This document shows, piece after piece, positions 17,257 to 26,055 of a stretch of DNA of 64,000 nucleotides. The translations under genes were made by a program, and so were the position numbers. Below the pieces are notes generated by a model. The model did no database searches and was not told where the DNA came from. It saw only the letters and a list, made by a program, of their open reading frames with translations. Position 1 is the stretch's first letter; each line of letters starts with the position of its first letter. Source of the stretch: Kineococcus endophyticus (GTDB taxonomy: Bacteria; Actinomycetota; Actinomycetes; Actinomycetales; Kineococcaceae); assembly GCF_040796495.1 (NCBI RefSeq), contig NZ_JBFNQN010000002.1, forward strand, positions 62,001 to 126,000, in the 5' to 3' direction.

Positions 17257-18282
17257 TCAGCCCTGGCCCTGGAGGGCGTACGGGTTGAGCAGCGCGTCCT
17301 CGGTGCCCGGCAGGACGCCCTCCTCCGTGGCGGTGGGGTGGCCGGGGTCCGGCGGGAACGACTCCGTCATCGACATCGGCATGGCGCCGTTGCGGTAGAT
17401 GCTGTTCGAGCCCAGCGACGGCTTCCAGGCGTTCGGCTCCCAGTCGGGCACGTAGTTGCGGTAGCCGCCGGTGTTGAGCTCGACGCGCATGCCCCCGGGT
17501 TCGCGGAAGTACAGGAACGTCTGCTCGCCCACGCCGTGGATGGAGGGGCCGTACTCGATGTCGACGCCGTTCTCCATGAGGACGTCGGCGGCGACGAGGA
17601 GTTCCTGGTGGCTGTCGGTCCAGAACGCGATGTGGTTGACCCGACCGCCGAGCTGGGAGGAGTCGAGCACGCAGCCGAGGTCGTGGGACTTCTCGTTCGT
17701 CGTGAGCACGCCGAACACGGTCACGGGGGCGTGGTCGAGCTCGGTGAAGGCCATGGTGCGGAACCCGAGGACCTCGGAGTACCAGGCGGCGAAACCCCTG
17801 ACGTCGGTGGCCGCGACCGTGACGTGGTCGAGGAACCGGGGGGCGGCCGCGTGCGAGGAACGCTTCTCGGGGCGGTCCGGGAAGACCGAGCGCAGCTCGG
17901 CCGGCGCCGAGTGCTTCGGCACGTCCCAGTAGACCTCCATGGTGTGCCCGTAGGGACCGGTGAACCGGAACGAGCGGCCGTGGCCCTGCCGCTTGTCGGA
18001 CCACGAGCCCTCGACACCCTTGGCGGCCACGCGACGCGCGACCTCCTCCACCGCGTCCTCGCTCGTGGTGCGCCACGCCATCGTCAGCAGGGCCGGCTGC
18101 TCGCCCGGCGTCACCACGAGGCTGTACGGGTAGTAGTCGCCCCAGCAACGCAGGTAGACGCTGCCCTCGTCGTCGCGGTGGACCTCACGCAGACCGAAAC
18201 CCTTCTCGAAGAAGGCGACCGACGCCTCCACGTCGGGCGAGGAGATCTCCAGGTGGGCGAGGTGGGCCAGCAGGTTCGTCAT
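17257..18282 (-). CDS. Type I extradiol ring-cleavage dioxygenase (VOC superfamily)
   Basis: The 341-residue protein has the two-module vicinal oxygen chelate layout. The C-terminal module carries the iron ligands: His153 (LDHVTVAA), His217 (RVNHIAFW) and Glu268 (GGMRVELN), close to the positions known for BphC-type enzymes. A conserved Tyr/His block follows. It should cleave a catechol beside the hydroxyl pair, using Fe(II) and O2. It is the first enzyme gene of the operon, with ATG 18282 after GAGAGGA and a 163-bp promoter region behind it. Confidence 0.9.
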   Translation of the reverse strand: MTNLLAHLAHLEISSPDVEASVAFFEKGFGLREVHRDDEGSVYLRCWGDYYPYSLVVTPGEQPALLTMAWRTTSEDAVEEVARRVAAKGVEGSWSDKRQGHGRSFRFTGPYGHTMEVYWDVPKHSAPAELRSVFPDRPEKRSSHAAAPRFLDHVTVAATDVRGFAAWYSEVLGFRTMAFTELDHAPVTVFGVLTTNEKSHDLGCVLDSSQLGGRVNHIAFWTDSHQELLVAADVLMENGVDIEYGPSIHGVGEQTFLYFREPGGMRVELNTGGYRNYVPDWEPNAWKPSLGSNSIYRNGAMPMSMTESFPPDPGHPTATEEGVLPGTEDALLNPYALQGQG

Positions 18283-18445
18283 CGAACGGTCCTCTCGGTC
18301 GGTCTGCTCCGGGTGTCGGGCCGGATCGTCGGGTGGGGTGGCGGCGCGGGAACCGGGGGCCGTCCCGGAGGCGCTGCGCCGCAGCCTGCGAGAACTCTCC
18401 GCCCACCCGCCGCATCAGGGAAGAGCGAGTTGGCGATACCTGGCA

Positions 18446-19669
18446 TCACCCTTGTCGATGACCGGCACGGAGGAGCACCGCCGCCAGGACGATCGAGAGG
18501 GCGGCGACGACCCCCAGGGCCGCCGACAACCCCCCGAGGGCCCCCGTCAGGGCCAGGACGAGCAGCGGGCACACGAACTCCCCGGCGAACAGCGCCGACG
18601 TCCACCACCCCGTGACCCGGCCGCGCTGGTCGGTGGCGGTGCCGCCGAGGGCCCACGTCAGCAGGGCCGGGAGCAGCAGCCCCGTTCCCGCCGAGGCCAC
18701 CGCGGCCCCGGCGAGCAGCACGGGGACCGACGCCGCCAGGGCCACCACCACGAGCCCGACCCCGGCGAGGCCGAAGGCCACGGGCAGCAGCGATCCCGCG
18801 CCGCGGCGCACCAACCGGGTGAAGGACGCGGCCCCGAGGCAGGTGGCGACCGCGGCGGCGGCGCTCACCCCGCCGATCGTGGCGGTCGACTCGACCCCCA
18901 GGCGGTCGAGCGCGAACGACAGCTCGACGATCGGCGTGTAGAACACCACCCCTCCGACGAGCGTCACCAGGAGCGGTGTGCGCAGGGCTCGCCGGTGCAG
19001 GCGTGGCAGCGGACCGGACTGCACGGCAACGGGTTCGCGCAGCAGGACGGGGACGAGGACCGCACCGACGACGCCCACGGCGTACAGCCAGAACGGCGTG
19101 CGCCAGTGGTGGGCCGCGAGGGCGCCGCCGGCCGCGATGAAGACCACCGCGGACAAGCTCGTCGCGATCGTCTGCAGGCCGAAGTACCTGTGCCGCCGCT
19201 GCCCCTCGAACAGGTCCCCGAGGAGTGTCGTGCAGCACGTCATGATCCCGGCCTCGGCGATGCCGACGAGCGCGCGGCTCACCACGATCGCCGGCAGCGA
19301 GTCCAGCCACAGCGGCGCCGTGCCGACGAGCGCGTAGAGGACGAGGGAACCGGTCAGCACGCGCACGCGGCCGATCCGGTCGACGACCCGGCCCGCGGCG
19401 GGGGCGAGGAGGGCGATGGCCAGGGCCGGGACCGTCAGGGTGAGCGGCACGAGGGCGTCCACCCCCGGCTGTCCCGCGAACGCGCGGGCGATGCTGGGCT
19501 GGACGGGGGCGATGAGGACCGCCCCGAGCACCGACAGCGTGCTGAGCGCGACGAGGAGGGTGGCCTGCGGGACGCCGGCGCGCAGCGGGCCGGCCGGCCG
19601 GGACGACGGGGACGCCTGCGCGGACTGCGGGTCCGGCTGCGGGACGGGGTGGGAGAGGGATGCGGACAC
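18446..19669 (-). CDS. MFS transporter
   Basis: This ~407-residue membrane protein has about 12 hydrophobic segments. The MFS signature between helices 2 and 3 is GRVVDRIGRVRVLTG, and RALVGIAEAG is in helix 4. The start GTG 19669 follows a perfect GAGGAGG at six bases; upstream in-frame codons lack such a site. Placed between the LysR gene and the aromatic enzymes on the same strand, it probably takes up the pathway substrate, although efflux cannot be excluded. Confidence 0.9.
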   Translation of the reverse strand: MSASLSHPVPQPDPQSAQASPSSRPAGPLRAGVPQATLLVALSTLSVLGAVLIAPVQPSIARAFAGQPGVDALVPLTLTVPALAIALLAPAAGRVVDRIGRVRVLTGSLVLYALVGTAPLWLDSLPAIVVSRALVGIAEAGIMTCCTTLLGDLFEGQRRHRYFGLQTIATSLSAVVFIAAGGALAAHHWRTPFWLYAVGVVGAVLVPVLLREPVAVQSGPLPRLHRRALRTPLLVTLVGGVVFYTPIVELSFALDRLGVESTATIGGVSAAAAVATCLGAASFTRLVRRGAGSLLPVAFGLAGVGLVVVALAASVPVLLAGAAVASAGTGLLLPALLTWALGGTATDQRGRVTGWWTSALFAGEFVCPLLVLALTGALGGLSAALGVVAALSIVLAAVLLRAGHRQG

Positions 19670-19766
19670 GGGACCTCCTCGGGACACCTGCTCCGTCGCA
19701 GGCGGGTACCGCGAGTTTCAGCGAGGTCCGGCACCCCAGCACAGCGCCAATCGCTGAGGCCCCCCA

Positions 19767-20699
19767 TCAGCGGGGTGGATGACCTCCGACGTCCGGGAGG
19801 GACGCGGCGGCCCGCCGCACGACGTCGCGCAACCACGTGTGCTCCGGGTCTCCGGTGTAGACGGGATGCCACCACATCGCCTCCAGCAGCAGGCCCACGT
19901 CCACGGGCGGAGGCAGCACGCGGACCCCGGAGTCCGGGGGAAGGCGGTCCGCCAACCGCTGTTGCAGCAACCCGATCCGCGCGCTCCCGGCCACCAGGGC
20001 GGGGACGGCGAGGAAGTGCTCGGTGACGACCTGCACGTGGGGTTCGACGCCGAGCATCCGCATCTGCAGCGCGGCCGGGGTCGAGGCCACCGGCCCGTGG
20101 TAGGTGACGACCCACGGCATGGTGCGCAGCTGGTCGACGCTGAGCTCCTCGCCGACGTCGGGGTTCTCCGTGGCGACCAGGCACACCCAGCGGTCGCGGT
20201 GCAGGTCGGCGTGCGGCAGGTCGGCGAGGAAACCGTGCGGCAGCAGGAGCAGGTCGGCGTCGACGAGCACCCGTTCGGCGTCCTCGACGACAGAGGGGGT
20301 GTTCACGCTGAAGCGCAGCCGCATGCGCGGCGCTTCGGCCGCCAGCAACGCCAGGAGAGGCGCGCCCAGGACCGTCTCGGCGTAGTCGCTGCTGACGATG
20401 CGCAGGTCCCGTTCGGAGACCGCCGGGTCGAAGTCCGGTTCGGCCCGGAACACCCGGTCCACGCCGGACAACGCGACCCGCACCTGCTCGCGCAGCCGGA
20501 CCGCCAGCGGGGTCAGTTCGTGCTCGTTGCCGACGCGGGCGAGCAGCGGGTCGTCGAAGTGCCGGCGCAGCCGGGCCAGCGAGGCCGACAACGCGGGCTG
20601 GCTCAGACCGAGACGCTGCGCCGCGCGCGTGACGCTGCGCTCCTGCAGCAACGCGTCCAGCGGCAGCAGCAGGTTGAGGTCGAGGGAGCGCAGGTTCAC
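19767..20699 (-). CDS. LysR-family regulator of the aromatic cluster
   Basis: The 310-residue protein has the N-terminal winged helix-turn-helix (DALLQERSVTRAAQRLGLSQ) and an effector domain resembling the NodD/NahR group, whose effectors are aromatic. It lies upstream of the MFS gene on the same strand, with 97 bp between stop and start. NahR-type regulators activate degradation operons on binding salicylate-like ligands; that role here is inferred. GTG 20699 is the start. Confidence 0.9.
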   Translation of the reverse strand: MNLRSLDLNLLLPLDALLQERSVTRAAQRLGLSQPALSASLARLRRHFDDPLLARVGNEHELTPLAVRLREQVRVALSGVDRVFRAEPDFDPAVSERDLRIVSSDYAETVLGAPLLALLAAEAPRMRLRFSVNTPSVVEDAERVLVDADLLLLPHGFLADLPHADLHRDRWVCLVATENPDVGEELSVDQLRTMPWVVTYHGPVASTPAALQMRMLGVEPHVQVVTEHFLAVPALVAGSARIGLLQQRLADRLPPDSGVRVLPPPVDVGLLLEAMWWHPVYTGDPEHTWLRDVVRRAAASLPDVGGHPPR

Positions 20700-20787
20700 C
20701 GCGGCGAGCGTAGGACCTCCACCACTCCTGCAGCCCCTCTTCCCCGATCACGTGGACAGGGGCGGGGCCGGGGAGCAGACTCAGGAG

Positions 20788-21006
20788 ATGGAGAAGGCCG
20801 TCGAGCGCGGGATCCGCACGGGCGTCGTCCGCGACGCCGACCGGGCCGGTCGCGCGCTGCGCGTGACGACCCACCCCGAGGCGGGGCGGGTCGTCCTGTC
20901 GACCTGGCAGGACGCGACGTGCGTCTCGACCGTGCGCCTGGACCGGGCCGACGTCGTCGAGCTCCTCACCGCCCTCGGCGCAGCGCTCCTGCCGCCAGAA
21001 CGCTGA
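20788..21006 (+). CDS. Small conserved hypothetical protein
   Basis: This 72-residue protein begins at ATG 20788 after AGGAG. It has a Lys/Arg-rich start and a body RVVLSTWQDATCVSTVRLDR followed by an amphipathic helix, a type common in actinobacteria but without a known function to me. GC at third positions follows the coding pattern. It is divergent from the LysR gene, and its 3' end overlaps the convergent membrane protein gene by 41 bp. Confidence 0.65.
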   Translation: MEKAVERGIRTGVVRDADRAGRALRVTTHPEAGRVVLSTWQDATCVSTVRLDRADVVELLTALGAALLPPER

Positions 21007-21910
21007 GCCCGAGCAACGCCGCGAGACCCACGACCGCGAGCGTCGCGGACGGGTGCAGCAGCGCCTGCCCCGCCAGGGCCTGCCAGGTGAGCCAGCCCAT
21101 CAGCCCGGCGTAGCCGACGGCGGCCAGAGCGACGAGGCGGAACCGGACGGTTCCGTCGCGCAGGGCGGCCGACCGGCGGGCGAGGCGCTCCAGCAGCAGC
21201 GCCCCGAGCGGCAGCACCTGCAGCGCGTGCAGCCCGACGAAGTGCGGGATGCGCAGGTCCCCGCCCTGCGTGCTCCAGCCGAGGAACGGCAGGCCGGGAC
21301 CACCGTCGGGCACTCCGACCGCGTGCGCCCCGACGACGCCTTGGAAGTCCTGCACCTGCGCCGTCGTGGGGATTGTCATGAGGAACGCCAGCGCCATCCC
21401 GACCAGCCCCAGGACGAGCCCCGCGCGGACGGCGAGCGTGCGGGCCCGGTCGGGCAGCGGGGTGCGGAACACCAGGACGCCGATGACCGCCGTCACGACC
21501 CAGACGACGGCGATGGACGTGCCCATGGTCGCCCACAGCGCGCTGTGCAGCGGGGTGGAGACGTTGAAGTGGCTGGTCGTCCCCGCGGCGGCGGCCCCGC
21601 CGATGACCGCGATCTCGAGGAGGAGACCGACCGCGGCGACGGAGGCCAACGCCGAGGCCAGCCGGGGCCGGGGCAGCCCGGACAGACCCACGAGCCAGGC
21701 GAGCGTGAGGGAGTAGAGACCGATCGAGACGGCGAACTTCAGGGGTTTGAACCAGGCGTCCTGGCCGAGGACGGGCCGAGCGTCGACACCGGCCAGGACG
21801 GCCGTCAGGACGGTCAGCACGGCCATCGCCGCGGCCAGGAGCAGGAGCGGGCGGTGCCAGCGGGAGGGCAGCGGCACGTCGTGCCGGGCGGGGGGCAGCA
21901 GGGTGGTCAC
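20966..21910 (-). CDS. Integral membrane protein of unknown function
   Basis: The 314-residue protein has seven or eight predicted transmembrane segments, starting with LLLLAAAMAVLTVLTAVLAG at ~24-43. A soluble-looking loop DAWFKPLKFAVSIGLY follows helix 1, and HFVGLHALQVLPLGALL lies near the C-terminal third. I recognise the type as a widespread actinobacterial hypothetical protein, not as a known transporter. GTG 21910 overlaps the MerR stop (GTGA), so it is coupled to that regulator. Confidence 0.8.
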   Translation of the reverse strand: MTTLLPPARHDVPLPSRWHRPLLLLAAAMAVLTVLTAVLAGVDARPVLGQDAWFKPLKFAVSIGLYSLTLAWLVGLSGLPRPRLASALASVAAVGLLLEIAVIGGAAAAGTTSHFNVSTPLHSALWATMGTSIAVVWVVTAVIGVLVFRTPLPDRARTLAVRAGLVLGLVGMALAFLMTIPTTAQVQDFQGVVGAHAVGVPDGGPGLPFLGWSTQGGDLRIPHFVGLHALQVLPLGALLLERLARRSAALRDGTVRFRLVALAAVGYAGLMGWLTWQALAGQALLHPSATLAVVGLAALLGLSVLAAGALRRGR

Positions 21911-22563
21911 GGGGTGTCTCCTCCGGGAGAGGGGCCGTAGCGGCGGAAGGCGGTGTCCTGCTGCGCGATGCGCCGCAGGCCGGCGAAGAGCTGGTCACCG
22001 AGGACGGTGCCGACGACGACCGTCTGCGCGGCGGCCTCGCGGTCGCCGCCCTGCCGGGCGTCCTCGATCGATCCGGAGACGGCGTCGAGGTCGGCGGCGG
22101 CCACGAGGTCGGCCGCCCGGGCGTAGGCGGGCAGGAGGGCGGCGAGGTCTCCGCGGTCGACGGCGTTCCAGCCGTCGAGCACGCCGGCGACGACGCGCAC
22201 GCCGGGGTTCTCCTCGTGGACGTCCCAGCCGTGCTCGGCCGCGAACGCGAGGACGTGCCGGCGCGAAGAGTCTGTGGGCGGTGTCACCGGCTGCGGCAGA
22301 GCCTGTTGCGTGACGCCGAGGACTTCGACGAGGGGCAGGTCGGGAGCGTCGACGGCGGCCAGGACACGGCCGACGGCCGCCACGGGCAGACCGCCGACGT
22401 CGATGAGCGAGCGGATGAGGCGCAACCGGGTCAGGTGGTCGTCGGAGTAGTCGGTCTGGTTGTAGCCCGTGCGATCCCCCGCGGGCAGCAGCCCCTCACG
22501 CGTGTAGAACTTGATGGACGCCTGGCTGACGCCGCTGCGGGTGCTGAGCTCGGAGATGCGCAC
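21907..22563 (-). CDS. MerR-family transcriptional regulator
   Basis: The 218-residue protein opens directly with the MerR winged helix (MRISELSTRSGVSQASIKFY, then REGLLPAG). A dimerisation helix and a C-terminal helical effector region follow. No conserved metal-binding Cys cluster is visible, so a small-molecule or stress signal is more likely than a metal. It is coupled to the membrane protein gene downstream. GTG 22563 seems to lie at or next to the transcription start. Confidence 0.88.
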   Translation of the reverse strand: MRISELSTRSGVSQASIKFYTREGLLPAGDRTGYNQTDYSDDHLTRLRLIRSLIDVGGLPVAAVGRVLAAVDAPDLPLVEVLGVTQQALPQPVTPPTDSSRRHVLAFAAEHGWDVHEENPGVRVVAGVLDGWNAVDRGDLAALLPAYARAADLVAAADLDAVSGSIEDARQGGDREAAAQTVVVGTVLGDQLFAGLRRIAQQDTAFRRYGPSPGGDTP

Positions 22564-22598
22564 ATCGACAGAATTGCTATCGATAGCGGAACTGTCAA
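22563..22598 (-). promoter_or_regulatory. MerR promoter with palindrome, possibly leaderless
   Basis: On the minus strand TTGACA (22598-22593) is followed after 17 bases by AATTCT (22575-22570). The 12-bp perfect palindrome GCTATCGATAGC (22576-22587) lies between them, which is the classic MerR operator position. Transcription from this -10 would begin within a few bases of GTG 22563, so the message may lack a leader. Confidence 0.6.
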
Positions 22599-22602
22599 CC
22601 CG

Positions 22603-23637
22603 TCAGGCGTCCCCGCCGAAGGCCGCCGGCTCGTTGTACGGCGTGATGACCTGGATCTGCGACGGCACCGAGCTCGGCCTCCCGGGCAACGCCCCCTGCA
22701 CCTGCATCACCGCCCGGCACACGCGCCGGACGTCCGCGCGCAGGTCGTGGTGCAGCACGGCCGTCAGCCGGCGCTCGCGCAGCAGCGCGACGTTGTCCGC
22801 GTCGAGGTCGTGGGCGACGAAACCCCGGACGTGCCGCCCCGCAGCGTCGAACGCGGCGAGCACGGCCCGGTTGCCGCCACCGACGGAGTAGACGAGGTCC
22901 ACGGCCGGGTCCCGGGACAGCGCTGCGGTGACGGTCGCGCGCGTCGAGGCGTCCAGGCCGTCGCCGCCCTCGACGACGTGCACGGGCAGGTGCGGGGCGA
23001 GGTCGCGCAAGGCGGCGCGGAACCCCTGCTCGCGATCCCCCTCGCCGCGGAACGAGCTGCGGCTCAACGAGACGAGGACGCCCCCGGCGTCCGGGGCGAC
23101 GGACGTCAGCAGGTAGGCCGCCGTCGCGCCTGCCGCCCGGTCGTCCATCCCCACGTAGGCGACGCGGCGGCTCGCCGGGACGTCGGTGACGAAGGTGACG
23201 ACGGGGACGCCCCGTTCCTCCAGCCGCGCCACGGCGGCGACGACGGCCCGGTCGTCGGGGGCCTTGAGCAGCACCCCGCTCGACCCCCGACGCCCGATGC
23301 GGTCGAGGTCCGCGACGAGGTCGGCCACGCCACCGTCCTCGCGCAGGTGGAAGCGCGCCCGCACGACGGCCGGGCGCAACGTCGGCAACTCGGCCTCCAG
23401 CGCCGCCCGCACGGCGCGACTGAACCGGTCGGGGGCGAGGACGACGACGTCGACGAAGAACGTCGCGCCGCTCAGACGGACCTGGGAGGCCTGCCGGTCC
23501 AGGTCGGCGATCGCGCGGTGCACCTCGGCGACCGTCGCCGCCCGCACCCCCGGCCGGCCGTGCAGCACGCGGTCGACGGTGGCGAGGCTGAGACCGGCCT
23601 GCTGGGCGATCTCGCGCAGGCGGTACGGGTGGGCCAC
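22603..23637 (-). CDS. LacI-family regulator, divergent from the PhyH gene
   Basis: The 344-residue protein has a LacI helix-turn-helix (LREIAQQAGLSLATVDRVLHG, residues ~7-27) and a periplasmic-binding-like effector domain ending with HHDLRADVRRVCRAV and an ITPYNEPA block. The latter resembles the branch of LacI regulators (and related sugar-binding proteins) linked to inositol or polyols. It stands back to back with the PhyH dioxygenase gene, its likely target. GTG 23637 precedes MAHPYRLREIA. Confidence 0.88.
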   Translation of the reverse strand: MAHPYRLREIAQQAGLSLATVDRVLHGRPGVRAATVAEVHRAIADLDRQASQVRLSGATFFVDVVVLAPDRFSRAVRAALEAELPTLRPAVVRARFHLREDGGVADLVADLDRIGRRGSSGVLLKAPDDRAVVAAVARLEERGVPVVTFVTDVPASRRVAYVGMDDRAAGATAAYLLTSVAPDAGGVLVSLSRSSFRGEGDREQGFRAALRDLAPHLPVHVVEGGDGLDASTRATVTAALSRDPAVDLVYSVGGGNRAVLAAFDAAGRHVRGFVAHDLDADNVALLRERRLTAVLHHDLRADVRRVCRAVMQVQGALPGRPSSVPSQIQVITPYNEPAAFGGDA

Positions 23638-23651
23638 GACGCCCCTCTCGC

Positions 23652-23673
23652 TGAGGTGTTCTTGAGGTGCTCA
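23652..23673. promoter_or_regulatory. Candidate LacI operator: two TGAGGTG repeats
   Basis: TGAGGTG occurs at 23652 and again 11 bp later at 23663, where it extends into the short palindrome TGAGGTGCTCA. The spacing of one helical turn between divergent start codons suggests a protein site. Assignment to the LacI protein is inference. Confidence 0.3.
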
Positions 23674-23748
23674 CGATGCCACCCGGCGCCGTCCCCGGGC
23701 TACGTTGAGAGGGCAGGACCACCCCACGAGCTCGACGAGGAGACCGCC

Positions 23749-24936
23749 GTGAGCACGCCCACCACCCCCCGGACGACCCCCCTGCGGTTCCGCGAGACCG
23801 ACTGCGACGTGGCCGAGTTCGCCCGCCTCGTCGACCGCACCACGGACCTGGCCGACTACCCGCACGCCGCCGACGTCCGCCACGAGGTGCTCGTCTACGA
23901 CGCCGACCTGCTGCGCCGGACGACCGCGGACGCCGAGGGTCGCGAGGAGGTCGAGGCCGAGCTCGTCCGCGCCCTCACCGACGGGCCCGGCGTCGTGGTG
24001 TTCGAGGGCGCCTACCCCGACGTCGCCGTCGTCGACCGGGTGAGCGCGGTGTTCGACGCGGTCATCGCCGACGAGAAGGCGGCGGGCACGGCCAAGGGGG
24101 ACCACTTCGCCGCCGCCGGCGCCAACGACCGCGTCTGGAACGCCCTCGAGAAGCTCGCCGTCCGCGACCCCGAGGCGTTCGTCGACTACTACGCCAACGA
24201 CGTCCTCGCCCTCGTCTCGACGGCGTGGCTGGGCCCGGGGTACCAGGTGACGTCCCAGGTGAACCTCGTCCGCCCCGGCGGCAAGGCGCAGGACCCGCAC
24301 CGCGACTACCACCTCGGGTTCCTCTCCAACTCCGTCGCGGCCCGCTACCCCGCGCACGTCCACCTGCTCTCCCCCGTGCTGACGCTGCAGGGCGCCGTGG
24401 CGCACAGCGACATGCCCGTCGAGAGCGGCCCGACGATGTACCTGCCGTACTCCCACCAGTACCCGCAGGGCTACCTCGCGTGGCGGCGTCCGGAGTTCCG
24501 CGAGCACTTCGCCGCCCACCACGTGCAGCTCCCGCTGCGCACGGGTGACGCCGCCTTCTTCAACCCCGCCCTGTTCCACGGCGCCGGGACGAACGTGTCC
24601 GCCGACGTGCAGCGCTGCGCGAACCTGCTGCAGGTGTCGTCGGCGTTCGGCCGCGCGATGGAGTCCGTCGACCGGGTGCGCACCGCCCGCGCCGTCTACC
24701 CGGCCCTGCTGGCCCGCAAGGCGTCCGGGGCCTCGCCGGAGTTCCTGGCCAACGCCGTCTCCGCCGCGTCCGAGGGGTACCCGTTCCCGACGAACCTCGA
24801 CCTGGACCCGAACGTCGGCGGCCTCACCCCGCTGTCGCAGACGGAACTGCTCGCGCAGGCGCTGGAGCAGGACCTCAGCGCGGACGAGGTCTCGGCGCAG
24901 CTCGACGCCTACGCCGCGCGCCGCCGCACGCACTGA
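23749..24936 (+). CDS. Phytanoyl-CoA dioxygenase (PhyH) family protein
   Basis: This 395-residue non-haem iron oxygenase has the 2-His-1-Asp site: His184 and Asp186 in PHRDYHLGF, and distal His277 in LFHGAGTNVS. The 2-oxoglutarate-binding Arg is probably in DVQRCANL. The family hydroxylates aliphatic substrates with O2 and 2-oxoglutarate. The long C-terminal region (after ~300) is helical and family specific. GTG 23749 follows ACGAGGAG. No biosynthetic or transport gene is adjacent, so the substrate stays unknown; LacI control suggests a sugar- or polyol-like compound. Confidence 0.85.
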   Translation: MSTPTTPRTTPLRFRETDCDVAEFARLVDRTTDLADYPHAADVRHEVLVYDADLLRRTTADAEGREEVEAELVRALTDGPGVVVFEGAYPDVAVVDRVSAVFDAVIADEKAAGTAKGDHFAAAGANDRVWNALEKLAVRDPEAFVDYYANDVLALVSTAWLGPGYQVTSQVNLVRPGGKAQDPHRDYHLGFLSNSVAARYPAHVHLLSPVLTLQGAVAHSDMPVESGPTMYLPYSHQYPQGYLAWRRPEFREHFAAHHVQLPLRTGDAAFFNPALFHGAGTNVSADVQRCANLLQVSSAFGRAMESVDRVRTARAVYPALLARKASGASPEFLANAVSAASEGYPFPTNLDLDPNVGGLTPLSQTELLAQALEQDLSADEVSAQLDAYAARRRTH

Positions 24937-24963
24937 GACCCACTCGTGACCGGCGGCCCCGCC

Positions 24964-25977
24964 TCAGGACAGGGGGCCGCCGGAGGACTCGCGGGCGACG
25001 AGCTCGGGCTTGAGCCGGAGCGAGCGCACGGGGGTCCCGGCGGCGCGGGCGAGCAGGCGCGCCATGCCCTGCCGGCCCATCTCGACCATCGGGGACCGCA
25101 CGGTCGTCAGGGGGACGGGCAGTTCCGCGGCGAGCGAGACGTCGTTGTAGCCGACGACGGCGACGTCCTCCCCCACGCGCAACCCGCTCTCCCGCAACGC
25201 GCCCATGGTCCCGATGGCGTTGAAGTCGTTCACGGCGAACACCGCCGTCGGACGGGGTCGGGCCGCCAGCAGCCGCAGCGCCGCGGCGTGGCCGCCCGGC
25301 ACGTCGTACCGGCAGGTCACGACGAGGTCGTCGGGTACGGGGTGTCCCGCGACGGCGAACTCCTCCCGGAACCCTTGCGTGCGTTCCACGCCGGTGCTGG
25401 AGAACGGCTGACCCGCCACGACGGCGACCCGGGTGTGCCCGAGCTCGAGCAGGTGCTGGGCCGCGAGTCGGCCCCCGGCGAGGTCGTCCGTCGTGACGGA
25501 CAGGTGCCCGCGGCTGCGCCGGGACACCAGGACGTACGGCAGGCCCCGGGCGGCGATCTCCGGCAGCAGGTCGTCGTCGAGTCGGGCGTCGCCGAACACC
25601 AGGCCGTCCACCCGGCGGTCCAGCAGCGCCCCGAGCCGGCGACGGCGGACGTCGGGGTCGTCGGAGGTGTTCGCGACGAACGTCTGGTAGCCCGCCTCGG
25701 CGGCTGCCGCGTCGAGCCCCTCGTAGATCGTCGCCAGGACGATGTCGGTCAGCCGCGGCACCAGGACGCCGATGAGACCGCTGCGTCGCGTGCGCAGGGA
25801 CGACGCCGCCGGGTCGGGACGGTAGCCGAGCTCGGCGGCGGCGACGCGGACGCGCTCGACCGTCCGGGGCGAGATGCCGACACCCCCGCCGAGGGCCCGC
25901 GACGCCGTCGAGGCGTGGACGCCGGCTGCGGCTGCCACGTCGGCCAGGGTCGCCGGACGCCGGCCGCTCGAAGTCAC
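24964..25977 (-). CDS. LacI-family regulator of the asparaginase/deacetylase operon
   Basis: The 337-residue protein has a helix-turn-helix at ~11-32 (LADVAAAAGVHASTASRALG) and the hinge helix PDPAASSLRTRRSG. The effector domain is of the ribose/galactose repressor type, with typical DDLAGGRLAAQHLLELGHTRVA and VGYNDVSLA blocks. It is divergent from the operon starting at 26130, and the strong double palindrome between them is its probable binding site. It converges with the PhyH gene, 27 bp between stops. Confidence 0.9.
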   Translation of the reverse strand: MTSSGRRPATLADVAAAAGVHASTASRALGGGVGISPRTVERVRVAAAELGYRPDPAASSLRTRRSGLIGVLVPRLTDIVLATIYEGLDAAAAEAGYQTFVANTSDDPDVRRRRLGALLDRRVDGLVFGDARLDDDLLPEIAARGLPYVLVSRRSRGHLSVTTDDLAGGRLAAQHLLELGHTRVAVVAGQPFSSTGVERTQGFREEFAVAGHPVPDDLVVTCRYDVPGGHAAALRLLAARPRPTAVFAVNDFNAIGTMGALRESGLRVGEDVAVVGYNDVSLAAELPVPLTTVRSPMVEMGRQGMARLLARAAGTPVRSLRLKPELVARESSGGPLS

Positions 25978-26055
25978 CGCACCTGTGTACCCGATCCCGG
26001 GCGCGGTCCACGCCAGGACCCCGCACGTTAAATCCGTGTTGCGGGTCTTGTGGGC

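Noticed and set aside
22216-23748. A long plus-strand extension upstream of the PhyH gene
   Set aside because: The frame stays open through the antisense of MerR and LacI, but the PhyH family starts only at GTG 23749, which has its own ribosome site.
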